Assembly: GCA_963759095.1 (NCBI GenBank) | Contig: CAVWYF010000036.1 | Coordinates: forward strand, 310,001 to 374,000 | Length of the DNA: 64,000 nucleotides | DNA from: Anderseniella sp963759095 | Lineage (GTDB): Bacteria > Pseudomonadota > Alphaproteobacteria > Rhizobiales > Aestuariivirgaceae | Direction: 5' to 3' | Part shown: positions 40,305 through 49,831 of the stretch, piece by piece | Numbering within the stretch: position 1 is the stretch's first letter | Layout: the number at the start of each line of letters is the position of its first letter | The notes under the pieces: generated by a model | What the model was told of the DNA's origin: nothing | The model's database searches: none | What the model saw: the letters and a program-made list of their open reading frames with translations, nothing else | Made by a program: the position numbers and the translations under genes

Positions 40305-41293
40305 TCAGCCATTGCGGTGTTGCAGGTGTTTTTCCCAGGCAAGTGCACTTGCCACGATAAAATCCAGATCTTCATGTTGGGGTTGCCATTCAAGTATCGA
40401 ACGCGCCCGGTCTGCATTGGCAATGATTTCTGCCGGATCACCAGGCCGTCTCGGCGCGTCGCGTACATCCAGGGCGAGACCCGCAGCCCGCTCCACCGCG
40501 CCGACCACGTCCAGAACCGAATAGCCTTGGCCATAGCCGCAATTGAACACCTGGCTTTCGGCACCGCTGCGCAGATATCTCAGGGCATCGACATGGGCCT
40601 GCACAAGGTCGCTGACATGGATATAGTCGCGCAAACAGGTGCCGTCGCGGGTTTCATAGTCTCTGCCAAAGACCTGAAGGTGATCCCGTCTGCCCAAGGG
40701 CCGCCTCACACGCCACCTTGATCAGATGGGTCGCCCGCGGCGTTGACTGACCGCTTCGACCTTTCGGGATCAGCACCTGCCACGTTGAAATATCTCAGCG
40801 CGACATAGGTCAGATCGTGCGCAACGCAAGCGTCACGCAACATCAGCTCGGTCATCAGCTTCGATGTGCCATAAGGTGAAATAGGCAACAGATCGTCATC
40901 TTCGCGCACCGGAACAATCTTCGGGTTGCCATACACGGCAGCCGTCGAGGAAAAAATGAAGTGCGGCACGCCGGCCTTCACGGCACAATGGATCAGTGAG
41001 CGCGACTTGACGGTATTGTTCAGGTAATACCCCAACGGATCAGACATGCTGTCGGGCACAATGATGGAGCCCGCAAAGTGAATGATGGCATCCACACTGT
41101 GTTCATTGATGATGTTCAGCGTCAGCTCATCATCGCCGATATCGCCCTCAATCAGCCTGGCCTGCGGTGCAACTGCCCAGGACATTCCGGTAGACAGATT
41201 ATCAAGCACAACGACATCGTGGCCGGCATCGCATAGTGCAAGCACCATATGCGAACCGATATAGCCTGCTCCGCCTGTTACCAGAACACTCAT
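40305..41293 (-). pseudogene. galE: UDP-glucose 4-epimerase, two close frameshifts
   Basis: The enzyme interconverts UDP-glucose and UDP-galactose. The N-terminal NAD fold (VLVTGGAGYIGSHMVLALCD), the Ser/Tyr-Lys catalytic set (FSSTAAVYG, PISPYGTSKLMTE) and RYFNVAGADPE are in one frame; the C-terminal part (RRDHLQVFGRDYETRDGTCL, RDYIHVSDL, VFNCGYGQGYSV) is in another. The 50 bp between needs two corrections: an extra A in GAAAGG near 40755 and an extra G in CTTGGGCAG near 40700. With both removed the text GRSGQSTPRATHLIKVACEA reads through perfectly. Both are homopolymer indels, so sequence error is likely. It diverges from galU; the two make UDP-sugars for surface polysaccharide. Confidence 0.85.
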
Positions 41294-41471
41294 TCCGGAC
41301 TGCTTCCCCAGATTGTTTCTGTTGGTTTTGACCCGAATCACAGGTCTGCATCGAAGGTTGATTGTGCTAACAAAATCCAAACAAACCGTTTAGAAAGTTT
41401 TACTGTTCAAGCCTCGGCTGCAATGAGGCTTCACACAGAACCAAGGCAGTTTAGGGGAAGGCGTCAGCACG

Positions 41472-42362
41472 ATGAGCGGCAAGATCAAAAAGGCGGTGTT
41501 TCCCGTGGCAGGACTTGGTACGCGGTTTCTGCCGGCGACCAAGGCTGTTCCAAAAGAAATGCTGACGATTGTGGACCGTCCGGTCATCCAGCTTGCCGTT
41601 GATGAAGCGCGCGAAGCCGGTATTGAGCATTTCATCTTTGTGACCGGCCGCAACAAGGCGGTTATCGAGGATCACTTTGACAAGCAGTTTGAACTCGAGG
41701 AAACCCTCAAACGCCGCAACAAGAACGTCGAACTCCAGATTCTCCAGTCAGACCTGCCCGGCGCGGGCCAGACCAGTTTTACACGCCAGCAGGAACCACT
41801 CGGCCTTGGTCACGCCGTGTGGTGCGCGCGTGAGCTTGTCGGCAATGAGCCGTTTGCCCTGTTGCTGCCTGACATGTTCATTCACGGTTCCCCCGGCTGC
41901 CTGGCACAGATGATGAATGTCTATGACGCGCACGGCGGCAATGTGATTGCAGTGGAAGAAGTGCCACACGACCAGGTGCACAAATATGGTGTTGTGGGCG
42001 TCGGCGCCGATGCCGGAGAGGGTTTTGAAATCACCTCAATGGTTGAAAAGCCAAAGCGCGAAGATGCGCCGTCAAATCTCATTATTTCCGGACGTTACAT
42101 TCTGCAGCCGGAAATCTTTGACTTGCTGGACAAGCAGACCGCAGGTGCCGGCGGTGAAATTCAACTGACCGACAGCATGCTCAAACTGATGGACCAGCAG
42201 GATTTCTATGGCCTGAAGTTTACCGGAACCACTTACGATTGCGGCGACAAGGTCGGTTTTCTGGCAGCCAATGTTGCACTCGGACTGTCACGCGCAGACA
42301 TAAGCCCGCAATTCACAAAAGTGCTGAAGCAGATTATCGCAAACAACGGTGGTCTGGATTAG
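41472..42362 (+). CDS. galU: UTP-glucose-1-phosphate uridylyltransferase
   Basis: The enzyme makes UDP-glucose from glucose-1-phosphate and UTP, supplying exopolysaccharide, periplasmic glucans and the neighbouring epimerase. The nucleotide-binding loop AVFPVAGLGTRFLPATKAVP (G-x-G-T-R) and KEMLTIVDRPVIQ are at the N terminus; LLLPDMFI carries the metal-binding Asp; ITSMVEKPKREDAPSNL and GEIQLTDSM are family-typical. Length 296 residues is normal. The gene is divergent from galE and converges on nfeD with 19 bp between stops. Confidence 0.95.
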   Translation: MSGKIKKAVFPVAGLGTRFLPATKAVPKEMLTIVDRPVIQLAVDEAREAGIEHFIFVTGRNKAVIEDHFDKQFELEETLKRRNKNVELQILQSDLPGAGQTSFTRQQEPLGLGHAVWCARELVGNEPFALLLPDMFIHGSPGCLAQMMNVYDAHGGNVIAVEEVPHDQVHKYGVVGVGADAGEGFEITSMVEKPKREDAPSNLIISGRYILQPEIFDLLDKQTAGAGGEIQLTDSMLKLMDQQDFYGLKFTGTTYDCGDKVGFLAANVALGLSRADISPQFTKVLKQIIANNGGLD

Positions 42363-42381
42363 GTCAGGAACCAAACGTGCC

Positions 42382-42828
42382 TTACGCCGGCTCGGTTTCA
42401 AGCACCATGCCGGACCCGCCGGTGATGCGCACTCTCGACCCGACAGGAGCATCGGTACCGGTGACCCGCCACAGCGCATCGTCAATGCGCACCTCGCCTT
42501 CGCCGTTCACGATGGCTTTCTGCACCACTGCGGTTCGACCGACAAATGCATTCACGCGCTGGTTCAGATATGGCTGATTGACCTCATCCGTGGCCCGCGT
42601 TCTGACATAGCGCCGTCCAAGCAGAAGATAGACGACGGACAGCACGACAAACAGAACAACCTCCATCTGCCAGCTAAGCCCCAGAAACAGATCGACCAGG
42701 CCGACGCTCAATGCAGCCAGACCAAACCACACGAGAAATATGCTGGTGGCAACCAGTTCGCTGACCAGCAGCAACCCGGCTATGATCCACCAGGTCCAGT
42801 CTCCAAAAATGCCCAGAATTTCAGCCAT
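42382..42828 (-). CDS. NfeD-family membrane protein
   Basis: The 148-residue protein has two to three membrane helices (WWIIAGLLLVSELVATSIFL, VWFGLAALSVGLVDLF, VVLFVVLSVVYLLLG) and a C-terminal OB-fold domain (VGRTAVVQKAIVNGEGEVRI, DDALWRVTGTDAPVGSRV), the NfeD short form. Short NfeD proteins work with SPFH/stomatin proteins, and the gene lies 12 bp downstream of one here. The pair probably organises membrane microdomains or membrane quality control; this is known for the family in general, not for this species. Confidence 0.88.
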   Translation of the reverse strand: MAEILGIFGDWTWWIIAGLLLVSELVATSIFLVWFGLAALSVGLVDLFLGLSWQMEVVLFVVLSVVYLLLGRRYVRTRATDEVNQPYLNQRVNAFVGRTAVVQKAIVNGEGEVRIDDALWRVTGTDAPVGSRVRITGGSGMVLETEPA

Positions 42829-42840
42829 CAGCCGTCGCCC

Positions 42841-43824
42841 CTATTGCTTCACTTTCGGCACGCTCGCGCCACGCTGCGCACTGCCGGTGCGCTGTGCGCC
42901 ACCGCCACCTTGACCGAATGCTTCCTTGGCGATTTCGGCAACGCCTGCAACCGATCCGATCAAGCTGGAGGCTTCAACCGGCAGCATCAGCAATTTCTGG
43001 TTCGGTGATTTGGCAATGCTTTCCAGCGCTTTGATGTAGTTGTTGGCAACGAAGTAGTTTACCGCCTGAACATCACCTTCAGCAATGGCGACCGACACCA
43101 TGCGTGTGGCATTTGCTTCCGCTTCAGCTGAACGCTCACGCGCCTCGGCATCCCGGAACGCAGCTTCACGCCTGCCTTCTGCATCCAGCATGATCGCCTG
43201 CTTTTCACCTTCGGCTTTGAGAATTGCCGATTCACGCGCACCCTGAGCCTCCAGAATGGCGGCACGCTTGTCACGCTCTGCCTTCATCTGCCGGCCCATG
43301 GAATCAACCAGGTCGCGCGGCGGATTGATGTCCTTGATGTCAATGCGGGTCATCTTCACGCCCCATGGCGAGGTTGCCTGATCGACCACACCCAATATCG
43401 CGTGGTTGATCTCATCACGCTGTGACAGCAGGCTGTCCAGATCCATCGAGCCCATGACAGTACGGATATTGGTCATGGTGATATTGAGAATGGCATTTTC
43501 CAACCGGTTGACTTCATAGGTCGCCTTGGCCGCATCCAGCACCTGAAAGAACGCCACGCCATCGACCTGCACCATGGCATTGTCCTTGGTGATGACCTCC
43601 TGGCTCGGCACTTCCAGCACCTGTTCCATCATGTTCATTTTTGAGCCGATCCGGTCGACGAATGGCAGGATAATGCCAAGTCCCGGACTAAGCGTTTTGA
43701 CATAGCGGCCAAATCGTTCGACCGTGTACTCAAAGCCCTGGGGCACGGTCGTAATCGCCTTGAATAGGGTAATGACCGCCAGTGCAAGCAGCACCAGAAC
43801 AAAAACGCTAAAACCTTCAAGCAT
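42841..43824 (-). CDS. SPFH/stomatin-like membrane protein (QmcA-type)
   Basis: The protein is anchored by one N-terminal helix (FSVFVLVLLALAVITLFKAI), followed by the SPFH domain (VPQGFEYTVERFGRYVKTLS, PSQEVITKDNAMVQVDGVAF, TRIDIKDINPP) and a long coiled coil rich in Ala/Glu (AERDKRAAILEAQGARESAI). It ends in a Gly/Gln/Ser-rich tail. ATG 43824 has AGG 9 bases upstream; ATG 43839 is in frame but has no ribosome site. It oligomerises in the inner membrane and partners with the NfeD protein encoded just downstream. Confidence 0.9.
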   Translation of the reverse strand: MLEGFSVFVLVLLALAVITLFKAITTVPQGFEYTVERFGRYVKTLSPGLGIILPFVDRIGSKMNMMEQVLEVPSQEVITKDNAMVQVDGVAFFQVLDAAKATYEVNRLENAILNITMTNIRTVMGSMDLDSLLSQRDEINHAILGVVDQATSPWGVKMTRIDIKDINPPRDLVDSMGRQMKAERDKRAAILEAQGARESAILKAEGEKQAIMLDAEGRREAAFRDAEARERSAEAEANATRMVSVAIAEGDVQAVNYFVANNYIKALESIAKSPNQKLLMLPVEASSLIGSVAGVAEIAKEAFGQGGGGAQRTGSAQRGASVPKVKQ

Positions 43825-43962
43825 AAAACCAATCCTCATCTGAAAAGACGCACCCGTCTGCCATTTCGCGGCAGACTGGATGAAATTGGTTAAGAACTAC
43901 TTTGATTCGCCTGTCGCCCGGCGCAAATTCGTCAGCTTGCACAAACAGCAGGCAGACCAGGC

Positions 43963-45009
43963 TCAAACCCAGCCGGAAAGCTCCCGATCAATCAGCTGCT
44001 TCAGCATTTTCATCGACGCCTTGCTGTCGTTTAGACACGGTGCCACCGAAAAATTCTCACCACCATGCTCGATGAATGTTTCTTTCACACCGATGGCAAT
44101 TTCCTCAAGTGTTTCAACACAATCAGATGAAAAGCCCGGCGTAATGACGACGATGTTCTTGACACCGTCACTGGCCATTTTTTCAATTGTCTTGTCGGTA
44201 TACGGCTGCAGCCATTCTTCCGTTCCGAACCGTGACTGGAAGGTGATGATCAACTCGCCCTGCTTCATGCCCATCCGCTCGCGCAACAGACGTGCGGTCT
44301 TCTGGCAATGGCAGTGATAGGGATCACCGCGCATCAGGTATGACTTCGGCAGCCCATGGAACGACGCCACAACAACATCCGGTTTGTAATCGATGGATTT
44401 CAGGTGTGCTTTCAGGCTGGTTGCCAGTGCATCAATGTAAGCCGGATCATCGTGATAGGGCGGCACTGTACGGACGGCCGGCTGCCACCGCATCTGTTTC
44501 AGCGCGTCATAGCTTTTATCAAGCGCCGTTGCCGTCGTGGTCGCTGAATATTGCGGGTAGAGCGGAAACAGCACGACCTTGTCACAGCCTAAGCTTTTCA
44601 GGTGCTCGATACGGTCCTTCACCGGCGGCATGCCATAGCGCATGGCCCAGTCAACCACCATGTCGGGGTTTCCCGAGTACAGCTTGCTCAGTTGCTCGGA
44701 TTGCGACCGGGTTATGGTCTTCAGCGGAGACTCATTGCGCTCCTTGTTCCAGATCTGCTCATAGGCATGGCCGGATTTGCTGGGCCGGAACGTCAACACG
44801 ATGCCATTGAGAATGACCCACCATAGCGCCCGGTTAGTCTCGATCACCCGCGGGTCCGACAGGAATTCCTTCAGATAGCGCCGCATCGGCCAGTAGCTGG
44901 TGGCCTCCGGCGTACCCAAATTCATGATCAAGATACCGATCTTGCCACCTGTGACCGGCGGATGGTCGGCAGGCAGCGCAAACGAGCGATTGTTGGGATT
45001 GTCCGGCAT
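43963..45009 (-). CDS. hemH: Ferrochelatase
   Basis: The last enzyme of protohaem synthesis inserts Fe2+ into protoporphyrin IX at the inner membrane. The 348-residue protein shows IGILIMNLGTPEATSYWPMR, PLYPQYSATTTATALDKSY, the metal-site His in VVASFHGLPKSYLMRGDPYH, ITFQSRFGTEEWLQPYTD (second site) and TPGFSSDCVETLEEIAI with the catalytic Glu region. It is complete. It follows the PaaK-like gene by 57 bp on the same strand but is functionally unrelated to that cluster; it may be read from its own promoter. Confidence 0.95.
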   Translation of the reverse strand: MPDNPNNRSFALPADHPPVTGGKIGILIMNLGTPEATSYWPMRRYLKEFLSDPRVIETNRALWWVILNGIVLTFRPSKSGHAYEQIWNKERNESPLKTITRSQSEQLSKLYSGNPDMVVDWAMRYGMPPVKDRIEHLKSLGCDKVVLFPLYPQYSATTTATALDKSYDALKQMRWQPAVRTVPPYHDDPAYIDALATSLKAHLKSIDYKPDVVVASFHGLPKSYLMRGDPYHCHCQKTARLLRERMGMKQGELIITFQSRFGTEEWLQPYTDKTIEKMASDGVKNIVVITPGFSSDCVETLEEIAIGVKETFIEHGGENFSVAPCLNDSKASMKMLKQLIDRELSGWV

Positions 45010-45066
45010 GGTCTTCCTGATGTTTTGTATGTCGCTCTAGGAGTACGGCTTGTACCAGATAACAGA

Positions 45067-46302
45067 TCAGGCAGCAGCAGGACGATCGTCTGAAATTACC
45101 TTCCCGTCATTTGCCAGACTACCTACGGTAACCAGTTCGACCTGTCCACGTATCTTGCAGATCTTCTGCATGGTCTGGGCAACTGCATCCGCCAGGCCGT
45201 CGACCGGATTGCTGCATTCTGCCTGCAGCACCAGGGTGTCCTGTTCATTGCTGCGCCCGACGACAAGGCGCAGTTTACCAAGCTCGGGATGGGCCTTGCC
45301 GATGTCTGCAACCTGCGAGGGATGGACGAACATGCCCTTGACCTTGGTGGTCTGGTCTGCCCGGCCCATCCAGCCCCTGATGCGCTGGTTGGTGCGTCCA
45401 CAAGGGCTGGCGCCCGGCAGAATTGCCGACAGGTCTCCAGTGCCGAAGCGGATCATCGGATAGGTCTTGTTGAAATTGCTGACAACCACTTCACCGACTT
45501 CACCTTCGGAAACCGGTTCATTGGTGCCTGGACGCACAATCTCGAGGATCACGCCTTCATCGACGATCATGCCGTCCACTGCTTCGCTCTCATAGGCAAT
45601 GACGCCGACATCAGCCGTGGCATAACACTGCAATACGCTGACCCCGCGACTGGTATATTCTTCGCGAAGGCTTGGAAACAATGCGCCGCCTGAAACCAGT
45701 GCCCGCTTGATCGAGGACACGTCACGACCGGCTTCTGCGGCCTTGTCCTGCAGGATTTTCAGAAAATCCGGTGTACCGGTGAACCCGACAGGTTTCAGCG
45801 CCTCGATATTGTCCATCTGCAGTTCGGTGTTACCGATACCGGCAGGGATAACCGCGCATCCCAGCGCACGCGCACCTTCGTCGAGAATGAAACCACCCGG
45901 TGTCAGATGGTAGGCGAAGCAATTGTGCACCATGTCACCCGGCCTGAAACCGGCAGCAAACAGCGCACGCGCCCCGCGCCAGGGGTCAGCGGCAAGTCCC
46001 ATTGGTTCGAAAATCGGACCCGGTGACATAAACACCCTGCCCCAGGTTTCCGGACCGCCTGGTGTAAAACCACCAAAAGGCGGTTCAGCCGCCTGCAGGT
46101 CTTTCAGGTCGGTCTTGCGCAACACCGGCAACCGCGCCAATGCCTGTCTGGATGTAACCTGCGATGGCTGCACATCCGCCAGGTAGCGTTTCCAGCCGGG
46201 TGCGGTCATCGCATAATCGATCTGAGCCGGCAGATCCTGGAAAAGTTGCGCCTCGCGTTCCTCGGGATCACGCGTCTCCAGCTCATCGAAATACGAAGTC
46301 AT
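45067..46302 (-). CDS. Phenylacetate-CoA ligase-like (PaaK family) AMP-forming enzyme
   Basis: This 411-residue protein of the PaaK branch of adenylating enzymes activates an aryl or other carboxylic acid to its CoA thioester. It shows the family's AYHLTPGGFILDEGARALGC, the FTGTPDFL loop, the adenylate motif QCYATADVGVIAYE and FGTGDLSAI with the C-terminal hinge GWMGRADQTTKVKGMFVHPS. The usual Gly-rich P-loop (SSGTTG) reads MSPGPIFEP and is poorly kept, as in PaaK-like paralogues associated with Liv transporters. It lies 45 bp downstream of livF and closes the transporter cluster. The substrate is unknown. Confidence 0.82.
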   Translation of the reverse strand: MTSYFDELETRDPEEREAQLFQDLPAQIDYAMTAPGWKRYLADVQPSQVTSRQALARLPVLRKTDLKDLQAAEPPFGGFTPGGPETWGRVFMSPGPIFEPMGLAADPWRGARALFAAGFRPGDMVHNCFAYHLTPGGFILDEGARALGCAVIPAGIGNTELQMDNIEALKPVGFTGTPDFLKILQDKAAEAGRDVSSIKRALVSGGALFPSLREEYTSRGVSVLQCYATADVGVIAYESEAVDGMIVDEGVILEIVRPGTNEPVSEGEVGEVVVSNFNKTYPMIRFGTGDLSAILPGASPCGRTNQRIRGWMGRADQTTKVKGMFVHPSQVADIGKAHPELGKLRLVVGRSNEQDTLVLQAECSNPVDGLADAVAQTMQKICKIRGQVELVTVGSLANDGKVISDDRPAAA

Positions 46303-46347
46303 GATGTCAGTTCCAAACTGTCTTGAGCGAGATCTTTATTCCGGTAG

Positions 46348-47193
46348 TCAGGCCAGCCAGCGCTTGCGCCGCTTGTAGGCTTTCACATTCTTGAACGAGC
46401 GCCGGTTTTCGCCCGACACGCCAAGATAGAATTCCTTCACGTCTTCATTGTCACGCAGCGCTGAGGCCTCCCCGTCCAGCACGACACGGCCGTTTTCCAG
46501 AATATAGCCGTACTTGGCATAGCGCAGCGCGATATTGGTATTCTGCTCGGCCAGCAGGAAGGATACACCTTCGTTCTCATTCAGCTTTTTGACAATTTCG
46601 AAGATTTCCTCGACCAGCTGCGGTGCCAGGCCCATGGAAGGTTCATCCAGGAGTATGGTCGTCGGGCGCGACATCAGTGCCCGCCCGATGGCACACATTT
46701 GCTGCTCGCCACCGGACGTGTAACCGGCTTGCGAGGTACGGCGCTCGCGCAGCCGCGGAAAATAATTGTAGACCATCTCAAGGTCCTGGGCGATTGCCGC
46801 GCGTCCGTCACGCCGGGTAAAGGCACCAGCCAGGAGATTGTCTTCGATGGTCAGATGTTCAAAACAGTGACGGCCTTCCATCACCTGGATGCAGCCGCGC
46901 TTCACCATCTCGTTGGGCGTAAGCTGGTCGCACCGCTCGCCCTTGAATTCAATGGTTCCCTTGGTCACGTCGCCGCGTTCTGCACGCAGCAGGTTCGATA
47001 CCGCTTTCAGGGTCGTGGTCTTGCCGGCACCGTTTGCACCCAGCAAGGCGGTAATACCGCCCAGCGGCACATCGAGTGATACCCCCTTCAACACCAGAAT
47101 GACGTGGTTGTAGATCACCTCGATATTGTTGATCGACAGAACGGGTTCTGCGGTTTGTGCTTCAGTTTCTTGCGCAGCTAGTGTCTTGGCCAT
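46348..47193 (-). CDS. livF: Branched-chain amino acid-type ABC transporter ATP-binding protein LivF
   Basis: This is one of the two ATPases of a HAAT-type importer. The Walker A motif is LLGANGAGKTTTLKAV, the signature TSGGEQQMCAIGRALMS, Walker B TILLDEPSMGLAP and the switch His region reads LLAEQNTNIALRYAKYGYIL, all typical of LivF. At 281 residues it is slightly longer than usual because of a C-terminal extension (RRSFKNVKAYKRRKRWLA). It is separated from the binding-protein gene upstream by a strong hairpin, as is usual where the binding protein must be made in excess. Confidence 0.9.
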   Translation of the reverse strand: MAKTLAAQETEAQTAEPVLSINNIEVIYNHVILVLKGVSLDVPLGGITALLGANGAGKTTTLKAVSNLLRAERGDVTKGTIEFKGERCDQLTPNEMVKRGCIQVMEGRHCFEHLTIEDNLLAGAFTRRDGRAAIAQDLEMVYNYFPRLRERRTSQAGYTSGGEQQMCAIGRALMSRPTTILLDEPSMGLAPQLVEEIFEIVKKLNENEGVSFLLAEQNTNIALRYAKYGYILENGRVVLDGEASALRDNEDVKEFYLGVSGENRRSFKNVKAYKRRKRWLA

Positions 47194-47230
47194 GGAAAAA
47201 GGCTTTCGATTGACTGTTTTTCGGTGATCA

Positions 47231-47261
47231 GCCCCGCCTGCCCGGATAAGGCAGGCGGGGC
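47231..47261 (-). terminator. Intercistronic hairpin after the binding-protein gene
   Basis: A 12-bp perfect stem (GCCCCGCCTGCC/GGCAGGCGGGGC, 7-base loop) lies between the binding-protein stop and livF. No T run follows on the minus strand, so it more likely stabilises the upstream mRNA or causes partial termination. Confidence 0.55.
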
Positions 47262-47294
47262 AATATCGTTTGGTCTCAGACTACTTCACCGCGA

Positions 47295-48602
47295 TTATTC
47301 GCAGGTCTGTGTCTCCCACTCAGGCTTGTCTGCCAGATACTTGTCTGCCGCAGCTTCCAGAAGTGGCCGCACGACAGCGGTATCAGGTGCGATCGGGTCT
47401 GAAATCTTGACCCAGTCCTTGCCGTCCCACTGCTGGATGAACACCGAACCGGCACCTTCATGGTCCTTGCACGAGCCCTTGATCGGAGCCGTAAAGCCTT
47501 CAAGACCAAGCTCCTTCAGGCGTGCTTCTGACAGGTCAAAGGTCTCAAAGCCATCACGCAGGTCAGCACCGGTTATGACTTTTTTGCCGGTCTTGGCCTG
47601 GGCCGCGCGAATGCCTTCGGCAATCAGCACGGAGTTGAACAGGCCACGGTTGTACAGGACATCACCGACAAGGTCCTTGCTGGCAACCTGGCTGCCGCCC
47701 TTGTCGACGACATGCTTGATCACATCCTGAAGAGCCGGGAAGTCGGTACCGACGCCGGAAAAGTTGGCGGCCTTGTAGCCCTTGCCGGCTTCACCGACCG
47801 AACGCAGGTCCGAGTGCGCGCCTGCCCACCAGTTGCCAATGAATTGGTCCAGCGGATACTTGATCTTGGCGGCTTCCTTAACGGCAGTGGCGTTCATCGC
47901 ACCCCAGCCCCACATGATCATGTAGTCAGGGCGTTCCTTGCGGACATTCAGCCATTGAGAACCCTGGTTCTGCATTTCCTTCACACCAACCGGGAACTTG
48001 GCAACCTCAAAACCCTGATCCTTGGCTAACTGCTCAAGCAGCGGGATGGGTTCCTTGCCGTAGCCAACATCAAGATAGATGAAGCCGACTTTCTTGCCCT
48101 TGAGGCCACCATTGGCATCGATGTACTTGAGGATCGATGACAACTGGCTCCAGTAGCTCGTCGGATAGGTGAAGGTCCACGGGAACTTCTCGCCGATAGC
48201 GGCAGCCGACAGGCCATAACCCATTGAGAGCACCGGAATCTTGTCAACCGGTGCTTTTGGAATGAGCTGCAACGTGATGCCGGTTGAATACGGATTGTAC
48301 ACCAGAGCGCCCTTGCCCTTGGTGGACTCGTAACACTCTACACCCTTCTGGGCATTGTAGCCGGTTTCACATTCTTCAACGACAATCTTGACGCCGCCAA
48401 TGCCGCCATCACGGGCATTCAGCATGTTGAAGTAGTCGGCATAGCCGTTTGCCAAGGGTGTGCCACCACTGGCAAATGGCCCGGTACGATAGCTCAGCGA
48501 AGGCACGAACATCGTGTCTTCGGCCTGTGCCACCTGGGCCGTGGTAAATGTAGCACCCGCCAAAGTGGCAAAGGCTACACCAGTCATCAAAAGCTTCTTC
48601 AT
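47295..48602 (-). CDS. Periplasmic substrate-binding protein of a Liv/HAAT-type ABC transporter
   Basis: This is a periplasmic type I binding protein. A signal peptide (LLMTGVAFATLAGATFTTAQ, then VAQAEDT) follows ATG 48602, which has a near-perfect GGGAGGAAAC ribosome site; the frame is open further upstream but without one. The fold is recognisable from YRTGPFASGGTPLANGYADY, GYNAQKGVECYESTKGKGAL and PYSTGITLQLIPKAPVDKIP. Two cysteine pairs (ECETGYNAQKGVEC and GSCKDHEG...TQTCE) suggest disulfides. This subfamily goes with acyl-CoA ligases and is thought to take up organic acids, possibly aromatic, rather than leucine. Confidence 0.88.
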   Translation of the reverse strand: MKKLLMTGVAFATLAGATFTTAQVAQAEDTMFVPSLSYRTGPFASGGTPLANGYADYFNMLNARDGGIGGVKIVVEECETGYNAQKGVECYESTKGKGALVYNPYSTGITLQLIPKAPVDKIPVLSMGYGLSAAAIGEKFPWTFTYPTSYWSQLSSILKYIDANGGLKGKKVGFIYLDVGYGKEPIPLLEQLAKDQGFEVAKFPVGVKEMQNQGSQWLNVRKERPDYMIMWGWGAMNATAVKEAAKIKYPLDQFIGNWWAGAHSDLRSVGEAGKGYKAANFSGVGTDFPALQDVIKHVVDKGGSQVASKDLVGDVLYNRGLFNSVLIAEGIRAAQAKTGKKVITGADLRDGFETFDLSEARLKELGLEGFTAPIKGSCKDHEGAGSVFIQQWDGKDWVKISDPIAPDTAVVRPLLEAAADKYLADKPEWETQTCE

Positions 48603-48732
48603 TAGTTTCCTCCCTGAATACCGTCCCATTGTGGATCCGGTTGCTTTTGCTAAAATTTGCGCCATCTGATCCGTACTCCCGGACTGACGACACTTCAGTT
48701 TCTTGCTCCCAGTAAATGCTTCATCTCTCAGA

Positions 48733-49812
48733 TCAGGAGTAGGGGAACGGCCACGTCCTGAGTTTCTCTTTTGCAATCTGCCACAGTCGAGCAAGCCCGT
48801 GTGGCTCAACGATCAGGAAAAAGATGATCATACCACCTATCATCATGAAGTTGATGTGCTCGACGGTTGCAGCATTAATGTCCAGCCCCAGCGCACCTGG
48901 CAGCGCCCGGATTATGATCGGCAATATCCAGATGAAAGCCGCGCCCATGTAACAACCGATCAGTGAACCAAGCCCGCCGATGATTGCCATGAACAGGAAC
49001 AGGAACGAATGATTGATATCAAAGCTTTCAACTTCAGCCGCGCCAAGCCAGAAAAACACACCCATGGCACCTGCGACACCGCAATAAAATGATGACACCG
49101 CAAAAGCCGACAGCTTGGCATATAGCGGGCGCACGCCCATCAGCTCGGCGGCGATATCCATGTCGCGGATCATCATCCAGGACCGCCCGATGCGGCCGCG
49201 AATGATATTGGATGCAATCCACGTCATGAACAGCACGATAGACAGCACAACCAGATAGCGGGTCACAGGCTGTGCGGCAGCACCTGAAAGGATCACGCCG
49301 AAGCCTTCGCGTTGCGGTACTTCGATGGCACCGGAATCATTGTAGTTGTAAAGCCACGGTATCCGGATAAAGGCCCATTCCAGGAAGAACTGTGCCGCCA
49401 GTGTGGTAACCGCAAGATAAAAACCCTTGATGCGCAGCGACGGCAAGCCGAACAGGATTCCGACACCGGCGGCAAAGAACCCGGACAACAGCACCATGAT
49501 GATGATGTTCACGTCAGGAAAAATGGTCGTCAGCTTGTAACAGGAATACGCCCCTACCCCCATGAAGGCACCGGTGCCCAGCGACAGCTGCCCGGTATAA
49601 CCAACCAGGATGTTCAGGCCGATGGTGGCCAGCGTAAACACCAGAAACGGGATCATCACCGTAGTGATGAAAAAATCATTCCCGGCCATCGGTATCACCA
49701 CATAGGCAATCACCAGCATGGCGATAATGCCGAGCTTGTCCTGCAGGATCGGAAACACCTGGCTGTCGGCAGTGTAGTTCGTCTTGAACTGGCCTACTTC
49801 ACGATAAAACAT
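48733..49812 (-). CDS. livM: Branched-chain amino acid-type ABC transporter permease LivM
   Basis: This inner-membrane permease of 359 residues has about ten membrane segments and belongs to the LivM family. The core reads LATIGLNILVGYTGQLSLGT (LivM hallmark), GAFMGVGAYSCY, FGLPSLRIKGFYLAVTTLAA and FLFMAIIGGLGSLIGCYMGA (the EAA-like loop that contacts the ATPase). It follows livH by 19 bp. 130 bp separate it from the binding-protein gene downstream, enough for a separate promoter there. Confidence 0.9.
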   Translation of the reverse strand: MFYREVGQFKTNYTADSQVFPILQDKLGIIAMLVIAYVVIPMAGNDFFITTVMIPFLVFTLATIGLNILVGYTGQLSLGTGAFMGVGAYSCYKLTTIFPDVNIIIMVLLSGFFAAGVGILFGLPSLRIKGFYLAVTTLAAQFFLEWAFIRIPWLYNYNDSGAIEVPQREGFGVILSGAAAQPVTRYLVVLSIVLFMTWIASNIIRGRIGRSWMMIRDMDIAAELMGVRPLYAKLSAFAVSSFYCGVAGAMGVFFWLGAAEVESFDINHSFLFLFMAIIGGLGSLIGCYMGAAFIWILPIIIRALPGALGLDINAATVEHINFMMIGGMIIFFLIVEPHGLARLWQIAKEKLRTWPFPYS

Positions 49813-49831
49813 TTTTGTTCCCAGCCTCGCC

